Shown here: positions 25,413 through 34,461 of the stretch, one piece after another
Layout of the letters: each line of letters opens with the position of its first letter
Position numbering within the stretch: the stretch's first letter is position 1
From: Ga0077555 sp963741565
GTDB taxonomy: Bacteria > Pseudomonadota > Alphaproteobacteria > Rhizobiales > Hyphomicrobiaceae
Direction of reading: 5' to 3'
DNA length: 64,000 bases
NCBI GenBank assembly: GCA_963741565.1
Contig: CAVUIK010000008.1
Span: 620,001 to 684,000, forward strand
The notes under the pieces: generated by a model
Databases searched by the model: none
What the model was told of the DNA's origin: nothing
What the model saw: only the letters and a program-made list of their open reading frames with translations
Translations under genes and position numbers: made by a program

Positions 25413-26444
25413 TCATGCCTCACTGCGAAGAAGACGGGCGCCCGCTCCCAGGGCGGCGAGCTTCGCGGCGGCGATATCTCTCGGCAAGGGCGCCAGGCCG
25501 CAATTGGTGCAGGCCTGGATCCGTTCCGAATCCGCATGCTTGAGCGCCTCGCGCAAGACGGCCGCAACAGCTTCCGGCGATTCCACAGTCTTGCTCGCGA
25601 CATCGATCGCGCCCACCAGGATCGTCTTGTCCTTGAGGTGCCGGATCAGCGAGATCGGAACCTTCGAGCCTTGGCATTCCAGCGAGACTTGGCCGATACG
25701 GCTGGCATTGAGCGCGGGAAAAATCGCCTCGTATTGCCGCCACTCACCACCAAGTGTCTCCTTCCATTTGATGTTCGCCTCAATGCCGTACCCGTAGCAG
25801 ATGTGGACCGCGGTCGTGCATTTCAGGCCGGCGGCGGCCGCCTCCAGCGCGGCAATCCCCCAGTCCTTCACATCGTCCATGAAGACGTTGAACGCCGGCT
25901 CATCGAACTGAATGACGTCGACCCCCGCCGCCTCGAGTTCCCGCGCCTCTTCATTAAGCAGTTTGGCAAATGCCATGGCCATATCCGCGCGGCGGCCATA
26001 GTGCGCGTCTGCGATCGTGTCGCAGATGGTCATCGGACCGGGGAGCGTGAACTTCAGCGCCCGCGTCGTATGCGCCCGCGTAAAGCGCACGTCATCGCGA
26101 TGGATCGACGCCTTTCGCGTGAGTGCCCCAGTCACCGTCGGCACCTCAACAGTATAGCGGTTGTTGCGGATGCCCATCTTGGTTTTACGGGTCCAGTCGA
26201 TCCCGGACACGTGCTCGAGGAAACCGTGGACGAAATGGATGCGGAATTGTTCGCCATCAGACACGATGTCGATTCCCGCATCCTCTTGGGTTTTCAACCA
26301 CAGCAGCGCTGCGTCCTGCTTGGCAAGTCGCAGTTCCTCGCCGGTGGACCGCCAAGCTGGCCACAGCTTCTCGGTTTCGGCGAGCCAGCTGGGTTTCGGC
26401 AGGCTGCCGGCAACGGTGGTCGCAAATTGCGGAAGCTTCGGCAT
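25413..26444 (-). CDS. Single-domain MetE-like (cobalamin-independent methionine synthase C-terminal) protein
   Basis: 343 aa, only the catalytic C-terminal barrel of MetE, which is about 750 aa with two barrels. Zinc-ligand candidates are H and C in VHICYGYG and a late Cys in QACTNCGLAPLPRD; VIQFDEPAFNVF holds the active-site Asp-Glu. The opening TTVAGSLPKPSWL is typical of the stand-alone group (UROD/MetE-like). Members may transfer methyl groups from donors other than folate polyglutamate, so the methyl donor is uncertain. It is downstream of two Bug receptor genes on the same strand. Confidence 0.85.
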   Translation of the reverse strand: MPKLPQFATTVAGSLPKPSWLAETEKLWPAWRSTGEELRLAKQDAALLWLKTQEDAGIDIVSDGEQFRIHFVHGFLEHVSGIDWTRKTKMGIRNNRYTVEVPTVTGALTRKASIHRDDVRFTRAHTTRALKFTLPGPMTICDTIADAHYGRRADMAMAFAKLLNEEARELEAAGVDVIQFDEPAFNVFMDDVKDWGIAALEAAAAGLKCTTAVHICYGYGIEANIKWKETLGGEWRQYEAIFPALNASRIGQVSLECQGSKVPISLIRHLKDKTILVGAIDVASKTVESPEAVAAVLREALKHADSERIQACTNCGLAPLPRDIAAAKLAALGAGARLLRSEA

Positions 26445-26469
26445 GGAACCCGGCTCCTGAAAGTCGGTC

Positions 26470-26495
26470 CGGGCCGCGAATTGCGGAGCGGCCCG
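26470..26495. other. GC-rich hairpin between a Bug receptor gene and the MetE-like gene
   Basis: Perfect 8-base arms CGGGCCGC (26470-26477) and GCGGCCCG (26488-26495) around a 10-base loop. On the minus strand, which is the transcribed strand here, no T run follows. It may be a processing or stabilising hairpin at the 3' end of the receptor transcript rather than a terminator. Confidence 0.4.
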
Positions 26496-26530
26496 CGTTT
26501 GGTCGTGTTTTGGTTGGGTCCGACGGACGC

Positions 26531-27499
26531 TTACTCGTACTTGATATTGGCGAGCTTGATCAGCTCGGCCATCTGCTTCGTGTCGTTCTCACGGAATGCC
26601 GTCATTTCGGCAATCGTCTGGATGACTGGCGCAGCGCCCGCGAGTCGCAGCTTTTCTGTCATCTCAGGCGTTTTGGAGTGCTTGACGATCTCATCGTTGA
26701 GTTTCTGGCGGATCTCCATGGGCATACCGGCCGGCGCCCAGAGCCCGAACCAGATCGGCGCATCGGCATTGGGATAACCGAGCTCGGTCAACGTCGGCGT
26801 GTCCGGGAAGTCGACGCTGCGCGCGCTGTGGTTGATATTGAGAAGATGCAGCTTGCCGGCCTTCACGTGCGGCAACGTCACTGGCTCGTTCATCATCTGC
26901 ACGTTATTGGCAAGCAGATCGGTCAGCGCGTCGGCGCCACCACGATAAGGCACGTGCAGGATATCGACGCCGGTCTTGTACCGCAGCATTTCGTAACGCA
27001 GATGCGGCCCGGTACCTGGGCCCGATGAGCCGAAGGCCAGCTTGCCGGGGTTCTTCTTGCAATAGTCGAGCATGTCCTTGAACGTTTTGACGCCGACGGA
27101 ACTGTGTATCACGAAGCCGGTGACCACATCCCCGACACGCCCGATCGGCTCGATGCTCTTCGGATCGTAGGGCACCTTGCGCAGCAGCGGGATATTGACG
27201 GTGGTCGTGTTGGACGAAACCAGCAAGGTATAGCCGTCGGGCGGAGCCTTGGCCGCAGCCTCGGTGCCGATCAACCCGCTGGCACCGCCACGGTTTTCAA
27301 CCACGAACTGCTGCTTGAAGATCTGGCCGAGCTTGTCCGCCCATGGGCGCGCGACGACGTCGGTCCCGCCACCGGCGGCGAACGGCACGATGACCTTGAC
27401 CGGCTTGTCCGGCCAGGCCTGGGCGCGCGCGGTTTCCCGCAGGATCATCGGTGAGGCGAGCGTACTAGCCCCGAGTGCCAGGAATTTGCGGCGACGCAT
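26531..27499 (-). CDS. Bug-family (TctC-like) periplasmic solute receptor
   Basis: 322 aa with a signal peptide (MRRRKFLALGASTLASPMIL). The mature start AWPDKPVKVIVPFAAGGGTD is the Bug/TctC signature that binds the carboxylate of the ligand; VENRGGASGLIGTEAAAKAPPDGYT follows. These receptors capture carboxylic acids for tripartite tricarboxylate transporters or act as sensors. No TctA or TctB membrane subunit is in the window. The second Bug gene is 46 bases upstream on the same strand, so the pair is likely co-transcribed. Confidence 0.93.
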   Translation of the reverse strand: MRRRKFLALGASTLASPMILRETARAQAWPDKPVKVIVPFAAGGGTDVVARPWADKLGQIFKQQFVVENRGGASGLIGTEAAAKAPPDGYTLLVSSNTTTVNIPLLRKVPYDPKSIEPIGRVGDVVTGFVIHSSVGVKTFKDMLDYCKKNPGKLAFGSSGPGTGPHLRYEMLRYKTGVDILHVPYRGGADALTDLLANNVQMMNEPVTLPHVKAGKLHLLNINHSARSVDFPDTPTLTELGYPNADAPIWFGLWAPAGMPMEIRQKLNDEIVKHSKTPEMTEKLRLAGAAPVIQTIAEMTAFRENDTKQMAELIKLANIKYE

Positions 27500-27545
27500 G
27501 AGACTTCCTCCCAGTGGTTTGTTGTCGATCAGGTTGAGCGTTTGG

Positions 27546-28517
27546 CTATTCGATTTTGATGTTGCCGGCCTTGATGAAGTCGATGTTCGACTTGGCGTCG
27601 GCTTCCATGTGCTTGATCACTTCCGCCTGTGTGAGCGACGGGACGATGGCATTGACGGTCCAAAGCTTCTTCTTGAACTCGGCCGACTTCGACAGTTCCA
27701 TCATCTTTGCATTCATCTTGGCAACGATGTCCTTGGATAGACCCGCGGGACCGAAGAACCCGAACCAGATCGGCACGTCCGCGTCCTTCACGCCGGCCTC
27801 TGTCAGCGTTGGCACATCCGGGAAATCGGGGTTGCGAACAGCACCGTTGATGGCGAGCAGGATCAGCTTGCCGGCCTTGACGTGGGTCAGCGTGATCGGC
27901 TCATTCTGCATGTGAACGTTGCCGGGCAGCACATCGTTGAGTGCATCGGCGCCTCCGCGATACGGAACGTGAAGAATGTCGATGCCAGTCCGAATCTTCA
28001 AGGCTTCGAGGCGGAGATGATTGGCGGTGCCATTGCCCGACGATGCGTAGCTGACCTTGCCCGGGTTCTTTTTCGCGTAGTCGATCAGTTCCGAAATGGT
28101 CTTGACCCCGATCTTGGGGTGAATGACGAAACCATTCAAAACCTCACCGGCATGGCCGATGGGGGTCAGGTCCTTGGTCGGATCGTAGGGTGTCTTGCGC
28201 AGATGCGGCAGCACAGTAAGCGGCGCATTCGGCGTCATGATCAGCGTGTAGCCATCCGGTGCCGCTTTCACCAGCGCCTCGACACCAATCATGCCGGACG
28301 CGCCGCCCCGGTTCTCGACCACGAATTGCTGACCGAACGCCTTCGACAACTCTTCGCTCCAGGGACGCGCGATCGCATCGCTGGCGCCGCCGGCCGCGTA
28401 CGGCACGATGACTTTAACCGGCTTGTCGGGCCAAGTTTGCGCGACCGCAACAGACGTGAACCCGGACAGAATGGCAGCGGCAGCGAGAGCGACGGCCTCG
28501 CGGCGACGAACGGACAT
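27546..28517 (-). CDS. Bug-family (TctC-like) periplasmic solute receptor
   Basis: 323 aa from ATG 28517, preceded by GGGAGGC; a longer in-frame start at 28604 runs back into the fadJ terminator and is rejected. Signal peptide at 1 to about 27, mature N-terminus TWPDKPVKVIVPYAAGGASD, then VENRGGASGMIGVEALVKAAPDGYT. It is clearly paralogous to the receptor just downstream, differing throughout, so this is an old tandem duplication. The ligand is unknown, most likely a carboxylate. Confidence 0.93.
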   Translation of the reverse strand: MSVRRREAVALAAAAILSGFTSVAVAQTWPDKPVKVIVPYAAGGASDAIARPWSEELSKAFGQQFVVENRGGASGMIGVEALVKAAPDGYTLIMTPNAPLTVLPHLRKTPYDPTKDLTPIGHAGEVLNGFVIHPKIGVKTISELIDYAKKNPGKVSYASSGNGTANHLRLEALKIRTGIDILHVPYRGGADALNDVLPGNVHMQNEPITLTHVKAGKLILLAINGAVRNPDFPDVPTLTEAGVKDADVPIWFGFFGPAGLSKDIVAKMNAKMMELSKSAEFKKKLWTVNAIVPSLTQAEVIKHMEADAKSNIDFIKAGNIKIE

Positions 28518-28585
28518 ATGAGCCTCCCAGTACGTTGACGATTGGCTCGGATCACCTTTGACGTTTTTTGATTTCAGTATCGACC

Positions 28586-28621
28586 AAAAATATGGCCCGA
28601 GCAAAGCAAGTTTGCTCGGGC
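28586..28621 (-). terminator. Intrinsic terminator of the FadJ-like gene
   Basis: Perfect 11-base arms GCCCGAGCAAA (28595-28605) and TTTGCTCGGGC (28611-28621) with a 5-base loop. On the minus strand the stem is followed within 4 bases by five T (plus-strand A 28586-28590). The stem starts 4 bases after the FadJ-like stop codon, so the Bug receptor genes downstream should have their own promoter in the short gap. Confidence 0.85.
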
Positions 28622-28625
28622 TTCG

Positions 28626-30740
28626 TCACCTCAACTTGTCGGCCTTGAGCTCGCGCAGGTTGCCGCCTGCCTCTGCTGTGCGGCGCAACAATTCGGAGGG
28701 GCGCCAGCGCGCACCATACATCTGGTGCCAGGCCGCAATCTGATTGTAGATCTCGCGCGCGCCGATCGTATCCGCCCAGTACATGACGCCGCCCTTGTAG
28801 CGTGGGAAGCCAAAACCATGCAGCCACATCACGTCGATGTCGCTGGCGCGGATCGCCTTGCCCTCCTCGATGATCTTGCAGCACTCGTTGATCGAGCCGA
28901 ACAGGAGCCGTTGCAGGATCTCGTCGTCGGTGAAGCTGCGCTGCCTGATCCCGTTCTTTTCTGCCGTCTCCTTGATCAGCTGGTGCACAGCAGGATCGAC
29001 ATGCGGCGTGCGGTCCCCCTTCTCGTAGCGATACCACCCGGCGCCGGCCTTCAAGCCAACCCGCCCAGCCTCGACGAGCGCGTCGGGAATGGGCAGCATG
29101 CGATAGCTCGGGTCTGCCGCCAGCCGCCGCCGGCGCGTGTCGTAGGAGATGTCGAGGCCCGACATGTCGTTGACCTTGAATGGACCGACCGGATAGCCGA
29201 ACGCCTCCATCACCCGGTCGACCTGATCGGGCAGCGCGCCTTCCTCGACCATCAGGTTCTGTTCCATGTTGAACGGGATGCGGCTGCGGTTGGCGACAAA
29301 GCCGTCGCAGTTGCCGGCATAGCCACTGACCTTGTTGATGTCGCGGCCGAGCTTCATCGCGGCGGCGAGCGTCTCCGGCGCGGTCTTCGAGGCGTTGACC
29401 ACCTCGAACAGCTTCATGACGTTGGCCGGCACGAAATAGTGGGTTCCGGCCACCTTCTCCGGCCGCTTGGTCACGGCCGCGATCTGGTCGATGTCGAGCG
29501 CGGACGTGTTCGTGAACAGCAGCGCCTCGGGCTTCATTACCGCATCGAGTTGTTTGAACACCTCCTTCTTGACGTCCATGCGCTCGAAGACGGCCTCGAT
29601 CACGGCGTCACAGTCGGCGATCCCCGCCATCGTCTCGACGGGCGTAATGAGCCCGAACCGGGTGTCCATCTCCGCCTGGGTGAGCGAGCCGCGCTTCACG
29701 CTGGTTTCGTAATTGGCCTTGATGCGGGCCAGGCCCTTGGTCAGAACCTCGGGATTGGCGTCGACAAGCTTCACCGGCATGCCGGCGTCAGCAAAGCTCA
29801 TGGCGATGCCGCCACCCATGGTCCCGGCGCCGACGACGGCCATGGTCTTGATCTCGGGCAGTTTGAGGTCCTTCGGCTGACCGGGAATGCGATTGATCTC
29901 ACGCTCGGCGAAGAAGGCATAGCGCAGCGCCTTGGCCTCGTCCGTGTTCTCGAGTTCGCTGAAGAGCCGGCGTTCGGTGGCGATGCCGTCGTCGAACGGT
30001 TGCTTGCAGGCTGCCTCGACGGCCTGGATGCATTTCTCGGGCGCCGGCTGGCCGCGCATCTTGCGGGCATAATTCTTGCGCGCCGCGTCGAACATGCCGG
30101 GATCGGATGCCGCTTCGGCCAGCTTGTCGGCTTTGTCGCGCACCCGCGGCAGCGGCCGCTTGTCGACGATTGTCTTGGCCCAGGCGATGGCTTCCTTGCG
30201 CAGGTCTCGGCCAGGCACGATGGCATCGACAATGCCGAGCGCCTTCGCCTCATCGGCCGGCACGTGGCGGCCGGAGACGATCATGTCGAGGGCGATCTTC
30301 GGGCCGATCAGGCGCGGCAGTCGTTGGGTGCCACCGCCACCCGGCAGGATGCCGATCTGCACCTCCGGCAGGCCGACTTTCGCTGAGGGCACCGCAATTC
30401 GATAGTGGCAGGCGAGCGCATTCTCGAGACCGCCTCCCAAAGCATAGCCATGGATGGCCGCGACGACGGGCTTCTTGCCCTGATCGAGCACGTCGTACGT
30501 GCGCTTTGCCGGCGTCGCGCGCGGTTTGCCAAAGCCCCGAATATCAGCGCCGGCAATGAACGTCCGCCCCGCGCCCATCAGCACCATGGCTTTGACGTTC
30601 GGATCCGACTCGCCCTTTTCAAGCGCGGCGATGATTCCATCAGACACACCGGGTCCAAGCGCGTTGACCGGCGGGTAATCGACGGTAATGACACCTATGC
30701 CGTCTTCGACATCAAAGCGTACGACGACTGGATCGGACAT
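28626..30740 (-). CDS. FadJ/FadB-like fused enoyl-CoA hydratase / 3-hydroxyacyl-CoA dehydrogenase
   Basis: 704 aa from ATG 30740. The N-terminal crotonase domain (about 1-190) has AGRTFIAGADIRGFG and an oxyanion-hole region GYALGGGLENALAC. The 3-hydroxyacyl-CoA dehydrogenase part starts at about 295 with the NAD motif VVGAGTMGGGIAMSFADAG and includes NTSALDI and THYFVPANVMKLFEVV, with a duplicated C-terminal 3HCDH domain. It carries out the two middle steps of beta-oxidation. The partner thiolase is not adjacent. A start at 30824 would add non-conserved residues. A perfect terminator follows. Confidence 0.94.
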   Translation of the reverse strand: MSDPVVVRFDVEDGIGVITVDYPPVNALGPGVSDGIIAALEKGESDPNVKAMVLMGAGRTFIAGADIRGFGKPRATPAKRTYDVLDQGKKPVVAAIHGYALGGGLENALACHYRIAVPSAKVGLPEVQIGILPGGGGTQRLPRLIGPKIALDMIVSGRHVPADEAKALGIVDAIVPGRDLRKEAIAWAKTIVDKRPLPRVRDKADKLAEAASDPGMFDAARKNYARKMRGQPAPEKCIQAVEAACKQPFDDGIATERRLFSELENTDEAKALRYAFFAEREINRIPGQPKDLKLPEIKTMAVVGAGTMGGGIAMSFADAGMPVKLVDANPEVLTKGLARIKANYETSVKRGSLTQAEMDTRFGLITPVETMAGIADCDAVIEAVFERMDVKKEVFKQLDAVMKPEALLFTNTSALDIDQIAAVTKRPEKVAGTHYFVPANVMKLFEVVNASKTAPETLAAAMKLGRDINKVSGYAGNCDGFVANRSRIPFNMEQNLMVEEGALPDQVDRVMEAFGYPVGPFKVNDMSGLDISYDTRRRRLAADPSYRMLPIPDALVEAGRVGLKAGAGWYRYEKGDRTPHVDPAVHQLIKETAEKNGIRQRSFTDDEILQRLLFGSINECCKIIEEGKAIRASDIDVMWLHGFGFPRYKGGVMYWADTIGAREIYNQIAAWHQMYGARWRPSELLRRTAEAGGNLRELKADKLR

Positions 30741-30849
30741 GGCGGGGCTCCTGGGATCGCTGCGGTCTCTTGTTCGACCGGCAGTGTTCCATGGAACCGG
30801 GGCGCTTTGGAAGCGCCAACCCACACCTGCCCATCGTACCGCTTCGACC

Positions 30850-31365
30850 TTAGCCGCGCGGGATCGTGAGCGATTGGCCGACCTGGATTTTTCCGCTTGC
30901 GAGACCGTTCGCCTTCATCAAGGCATCCAGCGACACATTGTGGCGGCGCGCGATGGTCGTCAGCGTATCGCCCTTGGCGACAATAACCTTCTGCCCGCCA
31001 GCGGATGCTGCTGTCGCGGATGCGGTGCGCTGCGGCGCGCCGGGCACCGTCAGATTATTGAGATCGGAGACTGGCCGGCCCGTGACCGTATCACGCCCGT
31101 AGGGCGCCGGCTGGCCGTTCGGTCCGATCCGCTTGGCCGGGTCATCGGCGGACGCAGAACCGAGACCGGCGCCTTGACGCCCATCTTGGCCGTAGGAGGA
31201 GCCGGGCACGGCTTTCGAGGCTGCCGTGTTTGTGACGGCCGGCGGCGGGCTCTCGACCTCCACGACGCGCGACGCACACCCCGACGCGATCGCCATCAGA
31301 GCGCCGGCAATCGCAAATCGCGACGGAGCTCTGATACGGACGCGGCGGCGTGAGACTTCGGCCAT
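30850..31365 (-). CDS. LysM-domain lipoprotein
   Basis: 171 aa. The N-terminus is basic, then hydrophobic, ending in a lipobox-like IASGCAS (Cys about residue 30), so it is probably an envelope lipoprotein. A low-complexity middle leads to one C-terminal LysM domain (VIVAKGDTLTTIARRHNVS to VGQSLTIPRG), which binds glycan strands of peptidoglycan. It resembles the LysM part of NlpD without the M23 peptidase domain. It is about 110 bases from the start of the divergently unrelated fadJ-like transcript, on the same strand. Confidence 0.85.
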   Translation of the reverse strand: MAEVSRRRVRIRAPSRFAIAGALMAIASGCASRVVEVESPPPAVTNTAASKAVPGSSYGQDGRQGAGLGSASADDPAKRIGPNGQPAPYGRDTVTGRPVSDLNNLTVPGAPQRTASATAASAGGQKVIVAKGDTLTTIARRHNVSLDALMKANGLASGKIQVGQSLTIPRG

Positions 31366-31548
31366 GATGGCTCCGAATGAAGCGACGAGAACAGATCAGG
31401 TCCGTCTTGCGATCCTAGCGGCCTTCTGGTTAATGAAACCTTGCCACCAGGGCTCGTGCGACGAGCGACTGATCGATCAAGGATAGACCGCGATCATGGC
31501 TGCCTGAGGTCGGCTTCATGGCTTGATGGAAGCATCGTCTGATCTGGA

Positions 31549-32527
31549 CTATTGCTTTTCCAGTTTGAGTTTGCCGGCCAGCTCGACCCAGTGCGCCGAC
31601 ATTTTTGCCAGCTGGGTGGCGAATGCTTCCGGCGTGCTGGCGATGATGACGAGGCCAAGATCATACAGGAAGGCCTTGATCTCTGGCTTGGCGAGTCTCG
31701 GCCATCAACGCCTCGTGCACTGCCTTCAAGATCTGCGGAGGCAAGCCCTTCGGGCCCATCAAACCGAAACCAGCGCCGTCGACGACATCGAGGCCTTGTT
31801 CTTTGAGTGTCGGAACATCCGGATAGAGCGGCACGCGCGATTCTGTCGTTACAGCAAAGGGGCGCACCTGCTTGTTGACGATGAAAGGACGCGATGCGAC
31901 CGTCGTCGGAAACAGCAATTGTACCTCGTCGCGCATGATCGCATTGAAGGCGGGCGAGCCGCCCTGGTAAGCGACGATCGTCAGATTCGTGCCGAGCGTC
32001 ATGTTCAAGCGGCGCGCGACGATGTCCGTGTTCGACTGCACGCCGTAGGAGGCGATTTTCACCTTGTCCGGGTTTGCCCTGGCGAAAGCAGCGAGGTCGG
32101 CGAACGACGTGTGTGGTGCGTTGGCGGCGGCGATCAGGATATAGGGGGCGTCGGCGAAGTAGGAAATCGGCGTCAGGTCTTTCAGCGCGTCGAAGGGCAG
32201 CGACTTGAAGAGGGATGGTCCTGCGGCAAGATCGGCGACGCTCGCGACGTAGAGCGTGTGGCCGTCGGGCGGCGCCGACACCACAAATTGCGTGCCGATC
32301 TGCGTGGATGCCCCTGGCTTGTTCAGGACGATCATCGGCTGGCCAAGCTTTTCGCCCATGCCGACCGCGAGGCGGCGCGCGATGACATCAGAGCCACCAG
32401 CCGGATAGGGCACCACGAGCTGGATGGGCTTCGTCGGATAGGCCTGGGCCAAGGCGTGGTCGGCGGCGTCGGTGCCTGCCCCGGCGATGGCGGCCAACAG
32501 CATGAGATTCTTGACCTTCACCGACAT
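31549..32527 (-). CDS. Bug-family solute receptor, frameshifted near the 3' end in this sequence
   Basis: Third Bug/TctC receptor. Start ATG 32527 has GGGGAGGA upstream; signal peptide, then AYPTKPIQLVVPYPAGGSD. The frame carries on to about 31697, after EALMAE. It then needs to skip one base to continue as LAKPEIKAFLYDLGLVI and reach the stop TAG at 31549-31551. With one base removed (for example T31696) the protein is 325 aa, the length of the other two receptors. In the given sequence the first frame ends early at 31661. I treat this as one gene with a probable sequence error. Confidence 0.85.
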
Positions 32528-32645
32528 GCACGTCCTCCCCAATATCGCACCGCCAAGGTGGCGCGATCGGTGCCCAGACTTTTGAGTGTGCCGCAATCCA
32601 TCGATCATTCGCAAGCGCCCAGGCAAACACTTCGCGGCTCGACCG

Positions 32646-33662
32646 TCAGCGCCGTTTTCGCGCTTGGAGAACGATGAAGGCGTTGTCCTCCGCGACCGCC
32701 TCGCAATTGCCGAATGCACCCATGATCCGTTCGCGAACCTGAACGCGGCGCTGCACAACCATGCGGAGCACGCCACCCGGCGCAAGACACGCCGGCGCAT
32801 CGGCGATCAGGCGATGCAGTGCCGCATGATTTTCCGACTTTCCAACATGGATCGGCGGATTCGACAGGATGAGTTCGGCGGCTGCGTGTCCGCAGCTGGA
32901 AAGATCAGCGGCAAGCCGCACGTCGGCACCCGGCACGTTCTGGCGCGCCGCCTCAACCGCGACCGCATCGTTGTCGATGAGAACGAGACGGGCGTCAGGC
33001 TGATACATGCGCACCGCAGCTGCAATGACTCCGGCGCCGCTGCCGTAGTCGATAACCCGAGCCTTCGAAGCGATGCCCGACAAGGTGCCAATGAGCAGTC
33101 GCGTCGCGGTGTCCAGACGGCCCGCCGCAAACATTCCGGGGTAGCAGGCAAAGCGCAACGACTGTCCGCAAACATCGAGCGAAACATCCTTCCGCCAGAA
33201 ATCGAGCGCGCCCTTCAATCCCGGGAGCGTCGCCGGGCGCCGGCCTTCGAGCACGCGGCAGTGGCCGCGGGCATCAATCGTTGTCACATCCGAGTACAAT
33301 GTTGCGAACGCCTTCTGGGTACTTCGAATACCCTCGTCGTTGGCGCCGTAGATCCAAACACGGCCCTCCGGGACCATGACAGATGCGATGGCATGGAGCG
33401 TCATCTCGAGCTCCTCGCGCGCATTCGGCAGGCGGAGAAAGGCGCTGAAGCATCGGTTGGGTGGTGCGGGCCAAGGCTGCGCCGCGGGTTGCCCCGCGGT
33501 GACGCGGCGGTTCCATAGAGCGACTGGATACTGATCGTCGAGTGCTGCCCGCAGGCGACCGGTTGGATCGCCGGCAATGAGCACGGGCTGCTGCTCCAGC
33601 GCGAGCCCCTCGACCACACCCAGCATGACGCCGACGATATCGTTCTCAGTCAGCCGCGCCAT
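32646..33662 (-). CDS. RsmC/RlmG-like class I methyltransferase
   Basis: 338 aa with the duplicated architecture of RsmC: a degenerate N-terminal half and a catalytic C-terminal half. The latter has the SAM loop VIDYGSGAGVIAAA (about 205) and the guanine-N2 methyltransferase motif NPPIHVG (about 270). Family members methylate G1207 of 16S rRNA (RsmC) or G1835 of 23S rRNA (RlmG); I cannot choose between them. It is 11 bases downstream of nth on the same strand. Confidence 0.87.
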   Translation of the reverse strand: MARLTENDIVGVMLGVVEGLALEQQPVLIAGDPTGRLRAALDDQYPVALWNRRVTAGQPAAQPWPAPPNRCFSAFLRLPNAREELEMTLHAIASVMVPEGRVWIYGANDEGIRSTQKAFATLYSDVTTIDARGHCRVLEGRRPATLPGLKGALDFWRKDVSLDVCGQSLRFACYPGMFAAGRLDTATRLLIGTLSGIASKARVIDYGSGAGVIAAAVRMYQPDARLVLIDNDAVAVEAARQNVPGADVRLAADLSSCGHAAAELILSNPPIHVGKSENHAALHRLIADAPACLAPGGVLRMVVQRRVQVRERIMGAFGNCEAVAEDNAFIVLQARKRR

Positions 33663-33673
33663 CGGAACCCCAG

Positions 33674-34411
33674 TCAGCCCGCGACTTTATCGGCCGACGT
33701 GCACACATCGGCAATCACGCAGAGGCCGCAGCGGGGCTTGCGCGCCAGACAGGTGTAGCGGCCATGCAGGATCAACCAATGGTGCGCGTGATAGAGAAAC
33801 GCGTCAGGCACAACGGTCATGAGGTCCTGCTCGACAGCCTCGGGCGTCTTGCCCTTGGAAAAGCCGAGACGATGCGCGACGCGGAAGACATGCGTGTCAA
33901 CCGCCATTGTTTTTTGTCCGAACGCCATGTTGAGCACGACGTTCGCGGTCTTGCGCCCAACGCCTGGAAGCTCGGTCAATAGATCGCGATCTTCGGGGAC
34001 CACGCTGCCGTGCTCCCGGATCAGTTTCTCCGACAGCGCGATGACATTTTTGGCCTTGTTCCGAAAAAGTCCAATCGTCTTGATGTAGTCGCGGACCTTG
34101 TCCTCTCCCAGCGCCACCATTTTCTCGGGCGTGTCAGCGGCCTTGAACAGCGCCCGCGTCGCCTTGTTGACGCCGGCGTCCGTCGCCTGTGCCGACAAAA
34201 CGACGGCAACCAGGAGCGTGAAGGGATTGACATGCTCAAGCTCGCCCTTGGGTTCCGGATTGGCTGTCTGGAACCGCTGGAACATCTCGGTGACGGTCTC
34301 AGCAGCGATCGCTTTCGAACGGCTCACACGCTTCGGCGCCGCCGTTTTGATCTTGGCCTTGCGAGCGGGGGAAGCCGTCTTTGCCTTTGTCGCCTTGGCG
34401 AGTTTTGCCAT
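33674..34411 (-). CDS. nth: Endonuclease III
   Basis: 245 aa from ATG 34411, including a Lys/Ala-rich basic N-terminal tail. A helix-hairpin-helix LPGVGRKTANVV contains the catalytic Lys, VDTHVFR the catalytic Asp. Four cysteines near the C-terminus (spacing C-x6-C-x2-C-x5-C) hold the 4Fe-4S cluster. It removes oxidised pyrimidines and cuts at abasic sites in base excision repair. A longer in-frame start at 34501 overlaps the divergent DUF2244 gene and is less likely. Confidence 0.96.
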   Translation of the reverse strand: MAKLAKATKAKTASPARKAKIKTAAPKRVSRSKAIAAETVTEMFQRFQTANPEPKGELEHVNPFTLLVAVVLSAQATDAGVNKATRALFKAADTPEKMVALGEDKVRDYIKTIGLFRNKAKNVIALSEKLIREHGSVVPEDRDLLTELPGVGRKTANVVLNMAFGQKTMAVDTHVFRVAHRLGFSKGKTPEAVEQDLMTVVPDAFLYHAHHWLILHGRYTCLARKPRCGLCVIADVCTSADKVAG

Positions 34412-34461
34412 TCGTGTTCTAACTTTGGCTCGAGTGATCCGATGCAGTCGATGCCAGAGAC

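Noticed and set aside
28725..30386. 553-codon open frame antisense to the FadJ-like gene
   Set aside because: It is the complement of a well-supported dehydrogenase, has no domain of its own, and is an expected effect of high GC content.
31523..32677. 384-codon plus-strand frame over the third Bug receptor
   Set aside because: It is a mirror of the receptor gene; the true C-terminus is recovered on the minus strand after a one-base correction.
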